Assembly (NCBI GenBank): GCA_029906195.1
Contig: JARWSJ010000001.1
Coordinates: 1,612,001-1,676,000 of the forward strand
Length of the DNA: 64,000 nucleotides
Direction of reading: 5' to 3'
From: Chitinophagaceae bacterium 26-R-25
GTDB taxonomy: Bacteria; Bacteroidota; Bacteroidia; Chitinophagales; Chitinophagaceae
Part shown: positions 10,301 to 25,300 of the stretch, one piece after another
How positions within the stretch are numbered: position 1 is the stretch's first letter
Layout: every line of letters starts with the position of its first letter
Made by a program: the position numbers and the translations under genes
The notes under the pieces: model-generated
Seen by the model: only the letters and a program-made list of their open reading frames with translations
Told to the model about the DNA's origin: nothing
The model's database searches: none

Positions 10301-13300
10301 CCTTGTCTGACAAGGATTACAACTACCGTCTGCACATAAATCGAAAAGATGAATTTGGTGAGCTTGCTCAGGCTTTCAACACAATGGCTGAAAAACTTGA
10401 TGAGTACGAGCACAGCAATCTCGCTACGATCTTGTTTGAAAAACAAAGAGCAGAAACTGTTATCCAAACAATGAAAGACGCAAGCCTCGGAATTGATGTG
10501 AGCGGAAAAGTTTTGTTTGCCAATCAACAGGCATTGCAGCTATTGAATTTAAAAGAGGCTGACGTGATCAACAAATCGCAGGAAGAAGTCAGCAGAAGAA
10601 ATGACCTGTTCAGATTTTTACTCCAGGAAAACAACGGCACGCCGTTCAAGATCGTAGTCGAAAACAAAGAGAATTATTTCACTAAAGAGATCAACGACAT
10701 CACACAGGACGGGCAAAAAACTGGCCGCGTGATCGTGTTTAAAAACATCACACCATACAAAGAACTTGACCTGGCGAAAACGAATTTCATCGCCACCATT
10801 TCACACGAATTGAAAACACCACTGGCTTCCATTGACCTTTCATTGAAACTGCTGAAAGACCAGCGCACCGGCAATCTCAATGATGAGCAGCATGAACTGG
10901 TAGAACATATTAAAGACGATAAGAACCGGCTGGTGAAAATAGTAGGAGAACTGCTCGACCTTTCGCAGGTGGAAACAGGAAACATCCGTTTGAATATACA
11001 GTCGGTAAATGTCAACAAAGTGCTCGACTTCGCTTTGCAATCCGTACAAATGCAGGCCGCTCAAAAACAGATCGCCCTTGAAATAATAAAAGACAGCAAC
11101 GAAGATTTGCATTGCAAGGCTGATGCGGAAAAGACAACTTGGGTGCTGACCAACTTGCTCACTAACGCGATCAGGTATTCATCCACTTCCTCAAAAATCA
11201 TCACCACCATAAAAAGCATCGATAGTAAAGTGGAGTTTAGTGTGAAGGATTTTGGCAAAGGCATTTCATTGGAAGAACAGAGCCGCATCTTCGAAAAATT
11301 TTACAAAACAAAAGACGACATCAAATCCGGCACCGGCCTCGGACTGGCCATTGCCAGGGATTTCATCACCTCACAAGGCGGCAGGATATGGGTAGAGAGT
11401 GAAGAAGGAAAGGGAAGTGTGTTTGCGTTTGAGTTGCCGAAAGCGTGATAGCAATAACTGAATAACTGAATGACTGAATAACTGAGTGCTTGAAAGTCAA
11501 AAAGCCTTTTCGGTTATGAACATTCAGTTATTCAGTTATTAAAAAAACGAAGGAATAGAGCCTCACAGGCTTTCTCCCTTCGTTTTACGGCACGGTCATT
11601 AAAAATATTATTAGCGATATCAAACTACACATCTTGGACAAAAGCTCCGCTAATAATAGTTACCATCAAATTTTCATTTTAATAGAAATGACCTGATCGC
11701 CAGTATGTTCAAAGCTGGCCTTGTCGAACGCTGGAGGTCCAAATGTCGCCTTCGCATCATTTGAAAATCCATATTCTTCGTTAGGCAAACCGTTTGGTTT
11801 TCTCGCCATTTGCATGTTATTGTCTTCGTCATGTAATGCCGCAATGGCAAACACTCCCGAAGGAACGTCCTCAAAATCCACCTCTGCGTTTCCGTCCTTA
11901 ATCTCAGCCTTCGCACCTTTAAAGGCCTTTACTACTTCAAACGGAAAACCGTCTTCGGTCTTATACAAACCAACCAACACGGTTCCTTTGTCGTTTCGCA
12001 TCCCCGTCAAGGTCACTTTTAGTGAGCCGGATTTATCGGTTTTTTTATAGGAAGTGAATGTCAATAAAGTCACCAAACACAGTAGATATATCTTCATCTC
12101 CGTTTACTAAACCAATAAAAAAATCGTGCCGGGGGAGGCAACGTCGGAATGTGGAAATTTGAAAATTTGAAAATTTGAAAATTCGTTAGGTCGATCATGT
12201 CTTCAGGAAATCAGTTATTCAGTTATGGGCAGCTTACGTTAGGCGTTCGGCTTTAAGCGTTAAGCGTTAAGCATTCAGCTTTCCTCCATTTTCAAATTTT
12301 CAAATCTTCAAATTTTCAAATTACTTTTAAGCCATGGCAGCTACGATTTTACTAATTGATGACGAGGAGAAACTACGGCACTTGCTGGCCCGCATAATCG
12401 GACTGGAAGGGTATCATGTAATACAGGCTGAGGATTACAAAACGGGACTGCAGTTGATGCAGAAACACACTGAAATTGACATTATTCTAACCGACGTAAA
12501 GCTGCCTGATGGCAACGGGATCGACCTTGTACCCGAAGCAAAAAAACACTTACCGGCGGCTGAAACTATTGTAATGACCGCATTTGCAACCATTCATGAC
12601 GGCATTGAAGCCATGAAACGCGGTGCTTTTGATTATTTTGTTAAAGGTGACGACAACGATAAAATCATTCCTGCACTAAGCCGAGCAGTGGATAAAGTGC
12701 AGTTGCAAAAACAGGTGTACAACCTGCAGGCGAAGCTGAATGACCACTACAGTTTTGAGCAGATCATTGGAACTTCACCGGCCATTCAGAGTGTCATTAA
12801 GTTGGCCAAAAAAGTGGCAGGCACAGATACGACTGTTTTAATAACCGGCGAAACCGGCGTGGGCAAAGAATTGTTTGCCCAATCCATTCATTACAGCAGC
12901 GACAGAAAAACTAAAAATTTCGTTGCCATTAACTGCAGCGCATTTCCAAAAGAACTGCTGGAAAGCGAATTGTTCGGGCATAAAAAAGGCGCATTCACTG
13001 GTGCAGACAAAGATAAAAAGGGACTCTTTGAAGAAGCGCATCTGGGCACCTTGTTTCTTGACGAAATAGGTGAGATGCCGGTTGAATTGCAGGCAAAATT
13101 ATTGCGTGCATTGGAAACTCAAACCTTTACAAAGCTCGGAGAAACTAAGCCAATTACAGTTGATGTGCGCATAGTTGCTGCCACCAATCGCGATCTTCAA
13201 AAAGAAATAGATGCGCAAGGTTTTCGCGCCGATCTGTTTTACAGGCTCGCCACGTTCGTCATCAATATTCCATCGCTCAGCGAAAGGGTAGAAGACATTG

Positions 13301-16300
13301 AAGCGTTGACAACATTTTTCATTCAACGCTTTGCTGCCAAAACAAAAAAGATCATTAAGGGCATTCAAAAGAATGCGTTGCTGTTGCTAAAAAATTATCG
13401 CTGGAAGGGCAATATCCGCGAGTTGAGAAATGTAATTGAACGCGCCTGCATTCTTTGCGATACAAATCAAATAACGCTGGAAGACCTGCCTTTCGAAATA
13501 GCGCATCCCCAAACAGAAAGTACTTCACCATTATCATTAAATGAAATAGAAAAACTACATATCCAAAAAGTGCTTTCGATTACCAAAGGCAACAAAACCA
13601 AAACAGCAGAGTTGCTGAATATTGGATTAACGACATTGTACAGAAAAATGGAGGAATACGGCATTTCAACCCCGTAGAGACGCATGAAAATGCGTCTCCT
13701 GCAACACCCCGACGAATGCCGCGAACAGACAGCCATTAACGTGTGGTAACACCGAAATAAACCAGAGACGCATTTTCATGCGTCTCTACCGCAACATTCC
13801 CAAAATAAGAATGCGGCCCGAAAGCCGCATCTTATTTTCCTATTGCGAGTCTAAATATCCTCTTCTTCATTATCTTCCGCAGTTTCATCCTCATCTGTGA
13901 CTTCTTCTGCTTCCGGAAGATCGAGGTCCTCACCAAACCGATCCTTCACAAGATTTGATTCTTCTAACGGGGTTCCTTCTTCATCGGTACGGTCGAGTGC
14001 TGCGGCACGGACTGCAGCCTCATCTTCATCTCCGGGTGTTTGAACCGCTGCTTTTTGCAGGAGTTTCCGTTCTGTTTTACTAACGTTGCTTTCATCGTCT
14101 GTGTCGCCTTCCTCTTCGTCAAAAAGATCTCCTCCCTCTTCGTCTTTGGAGGAAATCGTAGTATCTCCATATTCTCCAAAATGGGGCACGTGTACATGTT
14201 CCTGACCCGGTATATCTTTCACGTCCGGCAAGTCGATAGTCGTTTCTTCCTCCTCCATTTCCTTCCTGTCTTTTTCACTATCGGGTAAATCTTTACCCGC
14301 ATATTTATCGGCCAGTCTGTTATCGCTTGTATCCGGTGCTTTTGTTGGTTGTTTTTTCATGACACAGCTATTTAGAGGGTATGGTTAAAAAGTTGTGCCA
14401 AAGCATTAAATAATTGAAAATTGAAAGTTGAAAGTTGAAAATGCTTTTACTAGCGAAAAACCCTCACTTGTTCAGGCTAGCTAGTGTTCAAAAAGATTCT
14501 AGCCCCTTCATTTTCAACTTTCAACTTTCAATTAACAAACCATTTTCAATTTTCAACTTTCAATTTTCAATTAAAGCAATCATTTGCTGTCAAACGCCTG
14601 ATCAATCACTTCCTTCAATTGAAGATAGACGTCTCTCTTCTGCTCGCCGAGAAGGCTTTTGGTGAAAATGATGCAGGCGTAATGTCTTTTAAGGTCGATG
14701 AATGGCCATGTGCCGAACAGGCCGGGACAAGCCAATACGGTTGGTTTGCCGCTTTCGTCCGCTTCCTGTACCCATGCCCCCAGCGCGTAGTTGTAGCCTT
14801 GCGCCACTTTAGGAGCGTATTTGATCATTTCGGGAGTGGTGTAGGCTTTGCACATCAGTGCAACGGATTCTTCCGATAAAATGCGCTTGCCGTTGTACAT
14901 TCCTTTATTCAGCAACATCTCCTGGAATATGAGGTAATCTTTCGCGGAAGATTTTGCTCCGCCGGAAGGGTCAGTTGCATTTCCGTTATCATCCTGGAAA
15001 GTTGTTTTGCGCATACCAAGCGGTCCGGTTATCCGTTCTTTAACCAATCTTTCGAAAGGTTTTTTCGCTACGATTTCACATACTCTTGCCGCAACATCCA
15101 AACCTACGTTTCCGTAAAAGAATTGTTTGCCCGGTCTGTCCACAATATCTTTCTTCGAAGCAATCGCATTTACCTCATCTTCCAATGAAGTATATTTTTT
15201 CTTCTCTGCCATGCGTGCAATCATGCTCTTGTCCGATTCAATTCCCGTTGTTTGCGAAAGGCAATCTTTAATCCGGATATTTCCTTTACTGTAAGCACTA
15301 AAGGAAGCAATGTATTTGCTCATTTCGTCGTCCAGTGAAATTTTCCCTTCATCCACAAATGTCATCACTACAGCAGCCGTCAGCCATTTGCTGCAACTGG
15401 CGATCGGTTCCTGCGCGTCTTCCTTCATTTCCCCGGTCACAGTTCTATAAATAAGGCTGTCCTTATAAATAAGCACCACAGAATTCTCACCAAGTACCTT
15501 TTGATTGCTCTTGATGGCCTCGTCGAGTGCTGAGAAATTATAGGGCGATGGAAGCGGTACATCCTTTTTCGGTTTGGTCTGGGCACTGGCAAACTGAAAA
15601 AATAGCATGAAAATCAATGCTGTACTGCAATAACGTCGCATGTTGTGTGATTTTTGTGACATATTTACGGGGGATTAAAACCTTTCTTTTTGTTGTATGT
15701 TTTTTGATAAACAAAGAACGTGATGATCAATTTAAAAGTATGTAAATCAAATGTGAAAACCAGCTGATCGGCATGTTTTTTTGATTATCGTGAATGGTGA
15801 AACGTGAATCGTGAATATGTTTCCGGTTCATCAGGTTTCTATCACTCGACCATCCATTCACGATTCACGTTTGACGCTTCACGCTTCGCGATTGACCATT
15901 CACAAAAAACCGTCCATGCTTCCGGCTATCCCGTCGGAAAATCTAAACATGAACGGCCCAAAAAAAGAACGGTTATGAATTTGAACAATTTTACTATTAA
16001 AGCACAGGAAGCAATTGCACAGGCACAACAATTGGCATTTAACAGCAACAATCCTAACATTGAAACTGAGCATTTGCTACAGGCTTTACTGAGGGACCAG
16101 GATTCCCCGGTGGAGTTCCTGTTGAAGAAAAACAACGTAAACTTAAACTTTGTAGAAACAAAGCTGAATGAGAGCATTCAGCGATTGCCAAAAATGCAAG
16201 GTGGAGAACCTGCGCAATCCATAAGCAAAGATGCTAACAATGTAGTGTTGCGCGCCGGTGCCAATCTCAAAACTTTTGGTGATGAATTTGTGAGTGTCGA

Positions 16301-19300
16301 GCATTTGCTGCTCGCTATTTTGCAGGGCAATGACAACACGGCAAAACTGTTGAAAGATGCTGGCCTTACTGAAAAAGGTTTGATCGCCGCAGTGAAAGAC
16401 CTGCGCAAGGGATCAACCGTGAATTCCCAAACGCAGGAATCGCAGTTCAATACTTTGAACAAATACGCGAAGAACCTGAACGAACTTGGACGCCAGGGAA
16501 AACTCGATCCAGTTATCGGTCGTGATGAAGAAATAAGAAGAACGCTGCACATTTTGTCGCGCCGTTCTAAAAACAATCCGCTGCTCGTGGGTGAACCAGG
16601 CGTTGGTAAAACCGCGATAGCAGAAGGTTTGGCCATGCGTATCGTAAACGGCGACGTACCTGAAAACTTAAAGAGCAAGATCATTTATGCACTCGATATG
16701 GGACAACTGATCGCTGGTGCAAAATATAAAGGTGAGTTTGAAGAAAGATTGAAAGGAGTTGTAAAAGAAGTGAGTACAAGCGATGGCGAGATTCTTTTGT
16801 TTATCGATGAAATTCACACGCTGGTGGGTGCCGGTGGTGGCGAGGGCGCGATGGACGCAGCCAACATTTTGAAGCCTGCTTTGGCTCGTGGTGAGCTAAG
16901 AGCAATAGGTGCCACGACGCTGAATGAATATCAAAAGTATTTTGAAAAAGACAAAGCATTGGAGCGCCGTTTCCAAAAAGTGATGATCGACGAGCCTACT
17001 GTGGAAGATGCAATTTCTATTCTCAGGGGTATTAAAGACAAATACGAAACGCACCACCATGTGCGCATCAAAGACGAAGCGATCATCGCAGCGGTTGAGT
17101 TATCTAACCGTTATATAACAGATCGTTTTTTACCAGACAAGGCTATCGACCTTATAGATGAAAGCGCCGCAAAACTAAGGCTGGAAATGAATTCCATGCC
17201 GGAAGAGTTGGATAAGCTGGAGAGACAGATCCGTCAGTTGGAAATTGAAAGAGAGGCGATCAAACGTGAAAATGACGAAGAAAAACTAAAAGAGCTTAAT
17301 ACGGAAATTGCCAATCTTTCCGTAGAACGCGATACTTATAAAGCTAAGTGGAAGGAAGAAAAAGATCTTGTAGAGAAAGTGCAGAATGCGAAAGCAGAAG
17401 TGGAAAACCTGAAGCTGGCAGCTGATCGTGCAGAACGTGAAGGTGATTATGGTAAAGTGGCCGAAATACGGTACGGCAAAGTGAAAGAACAGGAAAAACT
17501 GATTCAGCATTTCACAGATGAACTGAATACCATCAGCCAACATTCAAGGTTGATGAAAGAGGAAGTAGATGCAGATGATATTGCTGAAAGTGTGGCAAAA
17601 GCTACAGGCATTCCGGTATCGAGAATGATGCAGGGAGAGCGTGAAAAGCTGCTGAACCTGGAAGATGAATTGCATAAACGTGTGGTAGGACAGGAGGAAG
17701 CAATTACCGCTGTGGCGGATGCGATAAGAAGGAGCCGTGCCGGATTGCACGATCCTAAAAAACCGATAGGATCATTTATTTTCCTTGGTACAACAGGTGT
17801 TGGTAAAACAGAATTGGCGAAAGCGTTGGCAGATTACCTGTTTGACGACGAGCACATGATGACACGCATAGACATGAGTGAGTACCAGGAAAAACATGCA
17901 GTGAGCCGCCTTGTGGGTGCGCCTCCGGGTTATGTGGGTTATGATGAAGGCGGACAATTAACGGAAGCAGTTCGACGCAAACCTTACAGCGTGGTATTGC
18001 TGGATGAAATTGAAAAGGCTCACCCGGATGTTTGGAACATCATGTTGCAGGTGCTGGATGATGGCCGCCTGACTGATAATAAAGGCCGTGTGGTGGATTT
18101 CAAAAACACCATCATCATTATGACAAGCAACATTGGTAGCCACCTGATACAGGCCAACTTCGAAGACGTGAACGAAAGAAACGTAGATGATCTGGTAGAA
18201 AAAACGAGAGACGAAGTAATGGATCTGTTGAAGCAAACAATAAGACCCGAATTCCTGAACCGCGTGGATGAGATCATCATGTTCCACCCTTTGCTGAAAA
18301 ACAATATCAAAGGAATCGTGAAGATCCAGTTGAACGGTTTGAAAAAACTGGTCGCTCAAAGCGGCGTAGATCTTGAATTTAGTGACTATGCGTTGGAATA
18401 CCTTGCTGAACAGGGTTACGATCCTCAGTTTGGTGCAAGACCTTTGAAAAGGCTCATTCAAAAAGAAATCGTAAACCCGCTGAGTAAGAAACTACTCGCC
18501 GGCGATGTAGACAAAACGCATCCGGTTCTGGTCGATGTATTTGATGGAGTAGTGGTCTTTAGAAATGATGTAAAAGAACCAGTGAAGTAAATACATGCAG
18601 AGCCGCCGGATAGGCGGCTTTGTTAATCATAGAATAACTGAGTAATTGAATAACTGAAGTTTCAAAGTCGACGAGTTTGTTTGATATTCAATTACTCATT
18701 TATTCAACGGTAGAATAGCTGAAAGTTTGCATTCAAAAAGCATCTTCAACATTCAACCATTCAGTTATTCAGTTATTCAATAATTAAAAAAAGGAGCATG
18801 GCAATGAAACAGAAAGAAACGGTTGAAATTATAGAACCGAAAAATGTGTGGACGGGCGATGCCAAAGCGCCGTTAAGTCTTGTGATGTTTGGCGACTATG
18901 AAAGCGAAGAATGCTTAAAGGCGCATGATGTGGTTAAACAATTACTTGGGGAATTCGAAGGAAAACTCAGGTTTAATTATCGTCACTTTCCTTTAACACA
19001 AATACACCAGCGTGCCCACAAGGCGGCAGAAGCGGCTGTGGCTGCATCTCAGGAAGGAAAGTTCTGGGAAATGCATGATCTGTTGTTCCGTTATCACCGC
19101 ACCCTTGGCACCATCAGCCTTAAGGAGTATGCACGTGATGCCGGTGTAAAAGACAAGAATTTCTTACCTAAATTAATGGACTCTGTGTATGGTTGGACGG
19201 TAAGAAACGACCTGTTGGAAGGATTAGACAAAGGTGTTAAAGATGTACCTGCATTTTTCATCAATGGAGAGGTTTTCACTGAAAAACCAACGTTTCAAAA

Positions 19301-22300
19301 TCTAAGCAAAGCGTTGGAAGCAGCGCTAAAGCCGAAAAGAAAAAAAGCCGCATAAGCGGCTTTTTTTCAATTTGAAAATTTGAGGATTTGAAAATTTGAA
19401 AATGCTTTTGGTTTAGCAACCTGATATTTTTTTGTAACTCTTTAGATGTAAGAAGGCTTCGACAAGCTCAGCCTGACAGCGTAAACAGAGTGTCAGGCTG
19501 AGCTTGTCGAAGCCTTCTTAATATTTGAATAATGTCAAATCAAATAAGGAAACTCACCGTGAACTCATTTTCAAATTTTCAAATCTTCAATTTTTCAAAT
19601 TGAAATCATTTCAACAATACCACCGTTCCCTTCAAATTACGCAATTCGCCGTTCGCGTTTTTGTAGTTTAGCAGCCATATGTAGGTTCCTTCCGGTTGCA
19701 CCATTCCCCGGATACTTCCATCCCATCCATCTTCTGGCCTCGTGCTTTGAAACACCAACTGACCCATGCGGTTGTATATCTGCAGCTTGTAGTCAGATAT
19801 AATTCCCCAGCTCGCTGGCCTGAATATATCGTTCTTGTTATCGTTGTTTGGCGTAAATGCGTTGGGTAATTGCAAATCACAATCACTGATTTTTACCGTC
19901 ATGGCAACACTTTGCTTTGCCGAGCAGCCACATGCGTCAGTGACCTGCACCGTGTAATTGCCCGGAGCAATATTTGTAAAGGTTGCGCTGGTTTGCGATT
20001 GTGTGGTGTTCAGCAATGCAAACGTGTAGCCGGTATTTTTACATCCTCCTTCCACCAACACTTCAATAATACCTTTCGCATAACCATTGCAGGTAGGTTC
20101 CTGTTTGTTTATAGCGGTTATCTCAGGGACCGGTTTGATCAACGCGGTAACAATTGTTTTCGCGCTTTCACAACCCAATGCATCTTTGCTGTTAACGTAA
20201 AAGCTGTAGGCATTTGGAGTGCCCTTGCTGATTTGCGGAGCTGAAGCTAATGACGTACCGTCGCTGTTGTACCATTGCAAATTAACGCCCGAAGCACTTA
20301 ATGTTAAAGATCCTGCTCCTTCACAAACTTCAATATTATCAGCCACAGGAGTAGGAGGAAGAGCCGCCCCGTCACTTACTATGATCGAAGAGGTGTTTGC
20401 ATAACAACCATTCGCATCTGTCACCATTGCTTTATAATTACCGGCCGGAAGATTCGCAAGTGTTTGTTGACTGCTTCCATTGATCCATTTGTATGAATAT
20501 GGAGCCAGTCCGTTGCTAGCCATTAACGCAATCCTTCCATCCGATCCTCCCTGGCAGGTCACGTCTTTTTTGTTTACGTCCACAGAGATGTTATTGTTGA
20601 TCACTACATTCAGGTCAGTTGGTTTGGATGTACAGCCGTTAGATGTTGCGGTAACAAGGTAATGACCCGCAGCGGAAAGACTCGCGTTTGCAATCATTGG
20701 GGTGGCCAAATTTGACGAGAAGCCATTCGGTCCCGTCCAATTGTAGCTAGCGCCGGGAGTAGCAGACGCTGCCCAAAGTGGCAAGTCACTGCCCTGGCAG
20801 ATACTACCATTGCCGCCGTTGTATGAAGCCGCTGGCCCATAAGGCGCAGGCTTGATCTGAACATCTGCCGTTCCGGACTGGGAAGTACATCCGTTCAAAG
20901 TCGCAGTCACACTATAGGTTCCATTATCTGCAGTTGTTGCGGCTTTGATCGTGGCCTGGTTATTATTTACTGTCAGCGGTTTTACACCCGTCCAATTGTA
21001 GGTTACGCCAGATGTTACAGTGCTCGCGGTTAGAACCTCGTCAGCGCCCTCGCAGATTGGTGTCCATGAAATCGTTGGCGTTGCCGGTACCGGCTTTAAT
21101 TGCAGCGTCGTACTTGCAACGGGAGAAGTACATCCATTCAAAGTCGCGGAAACGGTATAAATGGTGTTATTGGGTGTAGCAGCCTGAAGAATAGCCTGAT
21201 CATTTATTATTATGAGTTTTGGCCCTGTCCAGTTGTAGGTAACACCAGGAGTTGAACTACTGGCTTTAAAAATTTGATCGGAGCCTTCGCAAACCGGTGT
21301 CAATGTAATTATTGGAGTGGCAGGCATTGGTTTTACAGTTACGGTCGATGCCACCGGACTTCCAGTGGCAGTTAAAGTAGAACCATCCGCCAGCGTATGC
21401 ATGTATGAAGGGGTAATGGTGTACGTAACCAATGCAGGCGTTGTACCAGTATTGGTAACCGTTTGGCTCAGGGTAAAATTGCCCGAGGCGTCCGCAGTTC
21501 CTGAACCTGCAGCAGCACCCGTAACACTGCCTGTAGAGCTTACCGTCCAGTTTAACTGAGCACCCGCCAGTGTAACAAGTGCTAAACTTGCATTGCTTCC
21601 TCCGCAAATAGTGATGTCTTTGTTATTGATAACCGGCACACGATAACTGGTGAATCGTGAAGTATCATTTATCAGATCCGGATCAAGCACGCCGCTTGGG
21701 GATTTGGCAATGGCCGTGTTCCTCATTTGCTTTGTCGTACTATCGGTCAGGGCCATTGTGCCATTGATGGTAATTATGCCGTAGCTGCCAACGTTCAACC
21801 CAAGTGAGTTGTTTGTGTACACGTGATTGACAACCGACCCTGCATTGACATCAAAAGTATTTCCCGCATTACCGGCGTTGTCAAATGCGATGGAACCAAA
21901 CTGGAAACTTGCGGGAAGGCTGTCTGTAAACGCGATACCTGATTGCGGGGTGAGGCCATCATTGTATACTTTGACCTTATAACTTACATTATCACCATTT
22001 TTAAATAATTGTGGTCCCGTTTTTTCTGCCCGTACACCACCGGGGGTAGTAACAGTAAGGTTGCGTATTTCATGATTCGCCCAATAAGAACCGGTTGATG
22101 CAGCGAAACCAATCTTTAGATTAGCAGGAGGTGGAGTGGCCGTGGCGGTGGTTAAAACGTTGGTCATTGTACCGCTTGGGCTCGTTTGCAAAGCCACAAT
22201 TATTTGATACAAGCCTCCGATCGGTGCTACCGTTATGCGAACCTTGCGATAGTATACATCATCTGTTGGCCGGCCAGTGCCCGAATAGCCATAACTCAAT

Positions 22301-25300
22301 GCCGTTCCGGCAAGAGGTGTATTTCCCAGGTAGGCGCCGGTACCGGTGAGATAAACGTTGTTTCCCGAACTGGGTGCACGAATGGTTATCGCCTGGGATG
22401 TGAATCCAGGAGCATTTACATCGCCCGGCACGGAGAGATTAGAGTTGTTACCGAATTCATCCAGGCCAATGCCAATATAGGCTCCCGGTAAACCAATATA
22501 TCCAAGCGCACCTCCGGGCGCACCTATAATAAATGTGCCCGGTCCATAGTTGGCATCAAATAAAAACATAGAGAATCCATCCGCATTGGGGTCGTAAGAG
22601 GTGCTCCATGCCTTGAATTCGAATTCTGCCAATACTCCGAGACCAGACGGGATATTTTTATTGATATAGCAATAGCCACTTTGGCCAATATTGTTCGTCA
22701 GTCGCAGCCAGCCCTGGCCCGAAGGATCTATGCCTGAGGCGGCTGTCAGCGTAGCATTATTACCGGTAATAAGATTGGAAGAAATATTGTTGTTGGCAAA
22801 GGTTTCGGTCATTGAAAACTGCGCCTGGGATAAGACGCTGACCGATAAAAAAATCATCACGAGAAGTGTTTTAAAACCACTTCCGGGTAGTTTTGGTGTT
22901 TGGGGCATAGTAAGTCACTAGTTGTTTTCGTAAGGGGTCGGCTATCGGATTGCACCAGTAAACAGTAACTATCTGGTTGTCACGCGAAGATAGGATTTAG
23001 TTGAAAATTGAAAGTTGAAAGTTGAAAATGATGCTAAAAATTGGCTGGCACTCTTAGGCATTGTTACACACAAAGCATTTTCAACTTTCAATTTTCAATT
23101 TTCAACTCAAAGCACGTTTCGGTCCATGCTGTGATCTTCATTAAAATTATCGGGTGTTTTTAACCCCTCATCAGGCAGGCCTTTTTTGCGGCGTTCTATG
23201 CTGATCTTCATATCGAGATCGGTTTCCTGACGAAATATTTCTTCTTCTTTTTTATCGGTCACACCTTTCTCATTGTTGACCTTTTTTTCTTTTGGCAATG
23301 GCTTTTTAGACATACAAATTCAGTTTTAAAAATTCGCAATCGTCCCGTATTACAACTTAAAAAACCGTTCCCATCTTACCAGCTAAACAAAGCCGTAGTG
23401 GAGTTTTTTTTATACATTATATACAAAAAAAGCGCCTTGTTTGTTTAATAAAAAGGTCTTTTAACTATCTAATTATCACGCCATTATCAGGCTCTTTTTT
23501 CATGAAATATACAGGGAGTGCCTTTTTCATAAATATCATCAAGCAATAAATTTGATTAGCAACACAAAATTTAAATTTTATGAAAAAAACAATTGGAATA
23601 TCTACGGAGCTAGGAGTTAGGAATTAGGAGTTAGGAGTTAGAACAAACCCCTTAGCACCTACCCACTAATTCCTAACTCCTAACTCCTAATTCCTAACTC
23701 TACAACCTTCTCATAAATCCAAACTACCATACCTCTCTGGCCCATCTAATTCCTAATTTCTAATTCCTAATTCCTAATTATTCCCTCATATACAATATTT
23801 TGCAGCAAATTCCTTTTAAATAAGCAGTAATTTTAAATATCCACGTTTTATAGGCAATGCCTCTGGCAATATTGCGCAATTTTTAAGAGCCTATATGAAA
23901 CAACTGCTTTTCTCAATATTGCTTTCTTTTGTGGCGTTTTCCGGCTTTGGCCAGATTCCCGCAGCAAAGAATATTTCAAATCTGCGCAAAAAAACAATCA
24001 CTGTAAGCGGTTCAGTTGTGCCATTCGATTCTTTAAGCGTTGTTCCCAACAGTGTGCATATTTTAGGTGTTGCGGACAGTAGCTTTACCGTTGATTTTGT
24101 CAATGCAACTTTAACGTGGAAACAAAAGCCGCCAATAGACACACTTGTTATGGTGTACCGCGTGTTTCCTGCTAAACTGAACGCGGTGGCCAGCCACATG
24201 CACTATGACAGCCTTATCAATTTCTTTTTGGCAAAACCTTATATAACCGGCGAGACAGATAAGAATGCCAACAACTTTTTCAACTTCGGCAATCTTACCT
24301 ACAATGGTAGTTTTGGCCGCGGCATCTCGTTTGGTAATAGCCAGGACGTCGTGGTTACCTCAAACCTGAACCTTCAGCTGAGCGGCTACCTGGCAGACAG
24401 CATCCAGATCCTCGCTGCCATTACCGACAACAATATTCCCATTCAGCCTGACGGAACAACCCAACAGCTGAATGAGTTTGACCGCGTTTTTCTACAATTT
24501 AAAAAGAACGGCTGGCAGCTTAGCCTCGGTGATATTGATTTGCGACAAAACAAAAACTATTTCCTCAACTTCTACAAACGCCTGCAGGGAGCTACGTTTG
24601 AAAATACCGGCAAACTGGCGCCGGGTATAACAAACTCTATCCTGGTAAGTGGTTCCATCGCAAAAGGAAAATTCACGAGAAACGTTTTCCAGGGACAGGA
24701 GGGAAACCAGGGCCCATACAGGTTACAGGGTGCCAATAACGAATTCTATTTTGTGATTTTGGGTGGAACCGAAAAAGTGTTCCTCGACGGCCAACTCTTA
24801 CAACGTGGCGAAGACCAGGATTACATTATCAACTACAATACCGCAGAGCTAACCTTTACGCCAAGACGAATGATCACGAAGGACAGCCGCATCCAGGTTG
24901 AATTTGAGTATGCGGATAGAAATTATCTGAATACGAATTTGTATCTATCCAACGAAACCAATTTCAACAACAAACTCAAATTACGAGTTGCCGCCTATAG
25001 CAATGGGGACGCCAAAAATTCGCCCATCAATCAATCGCTCGACAGCACGCAAAAGCATTTCCTAAATGCCATAGGAGATAGCACCAACCTGGCGTTTTAT
25101 CCCGTCGCAACCCTTGACACCTTTAGTGCCAACAAAATATTATACGCCAGGATAGACACCTTGCATGATGGCAGGCACGACAGCATTTACGTGTATTCCA
25201 CAAGTCCTGATAGCGCCAGATATAATTTATCCTTCACTGAAGTGGGCACAAATCGTGGCAACTATGTTCCGGATTTAAATGGAGCCAATGGAAAAGTGTA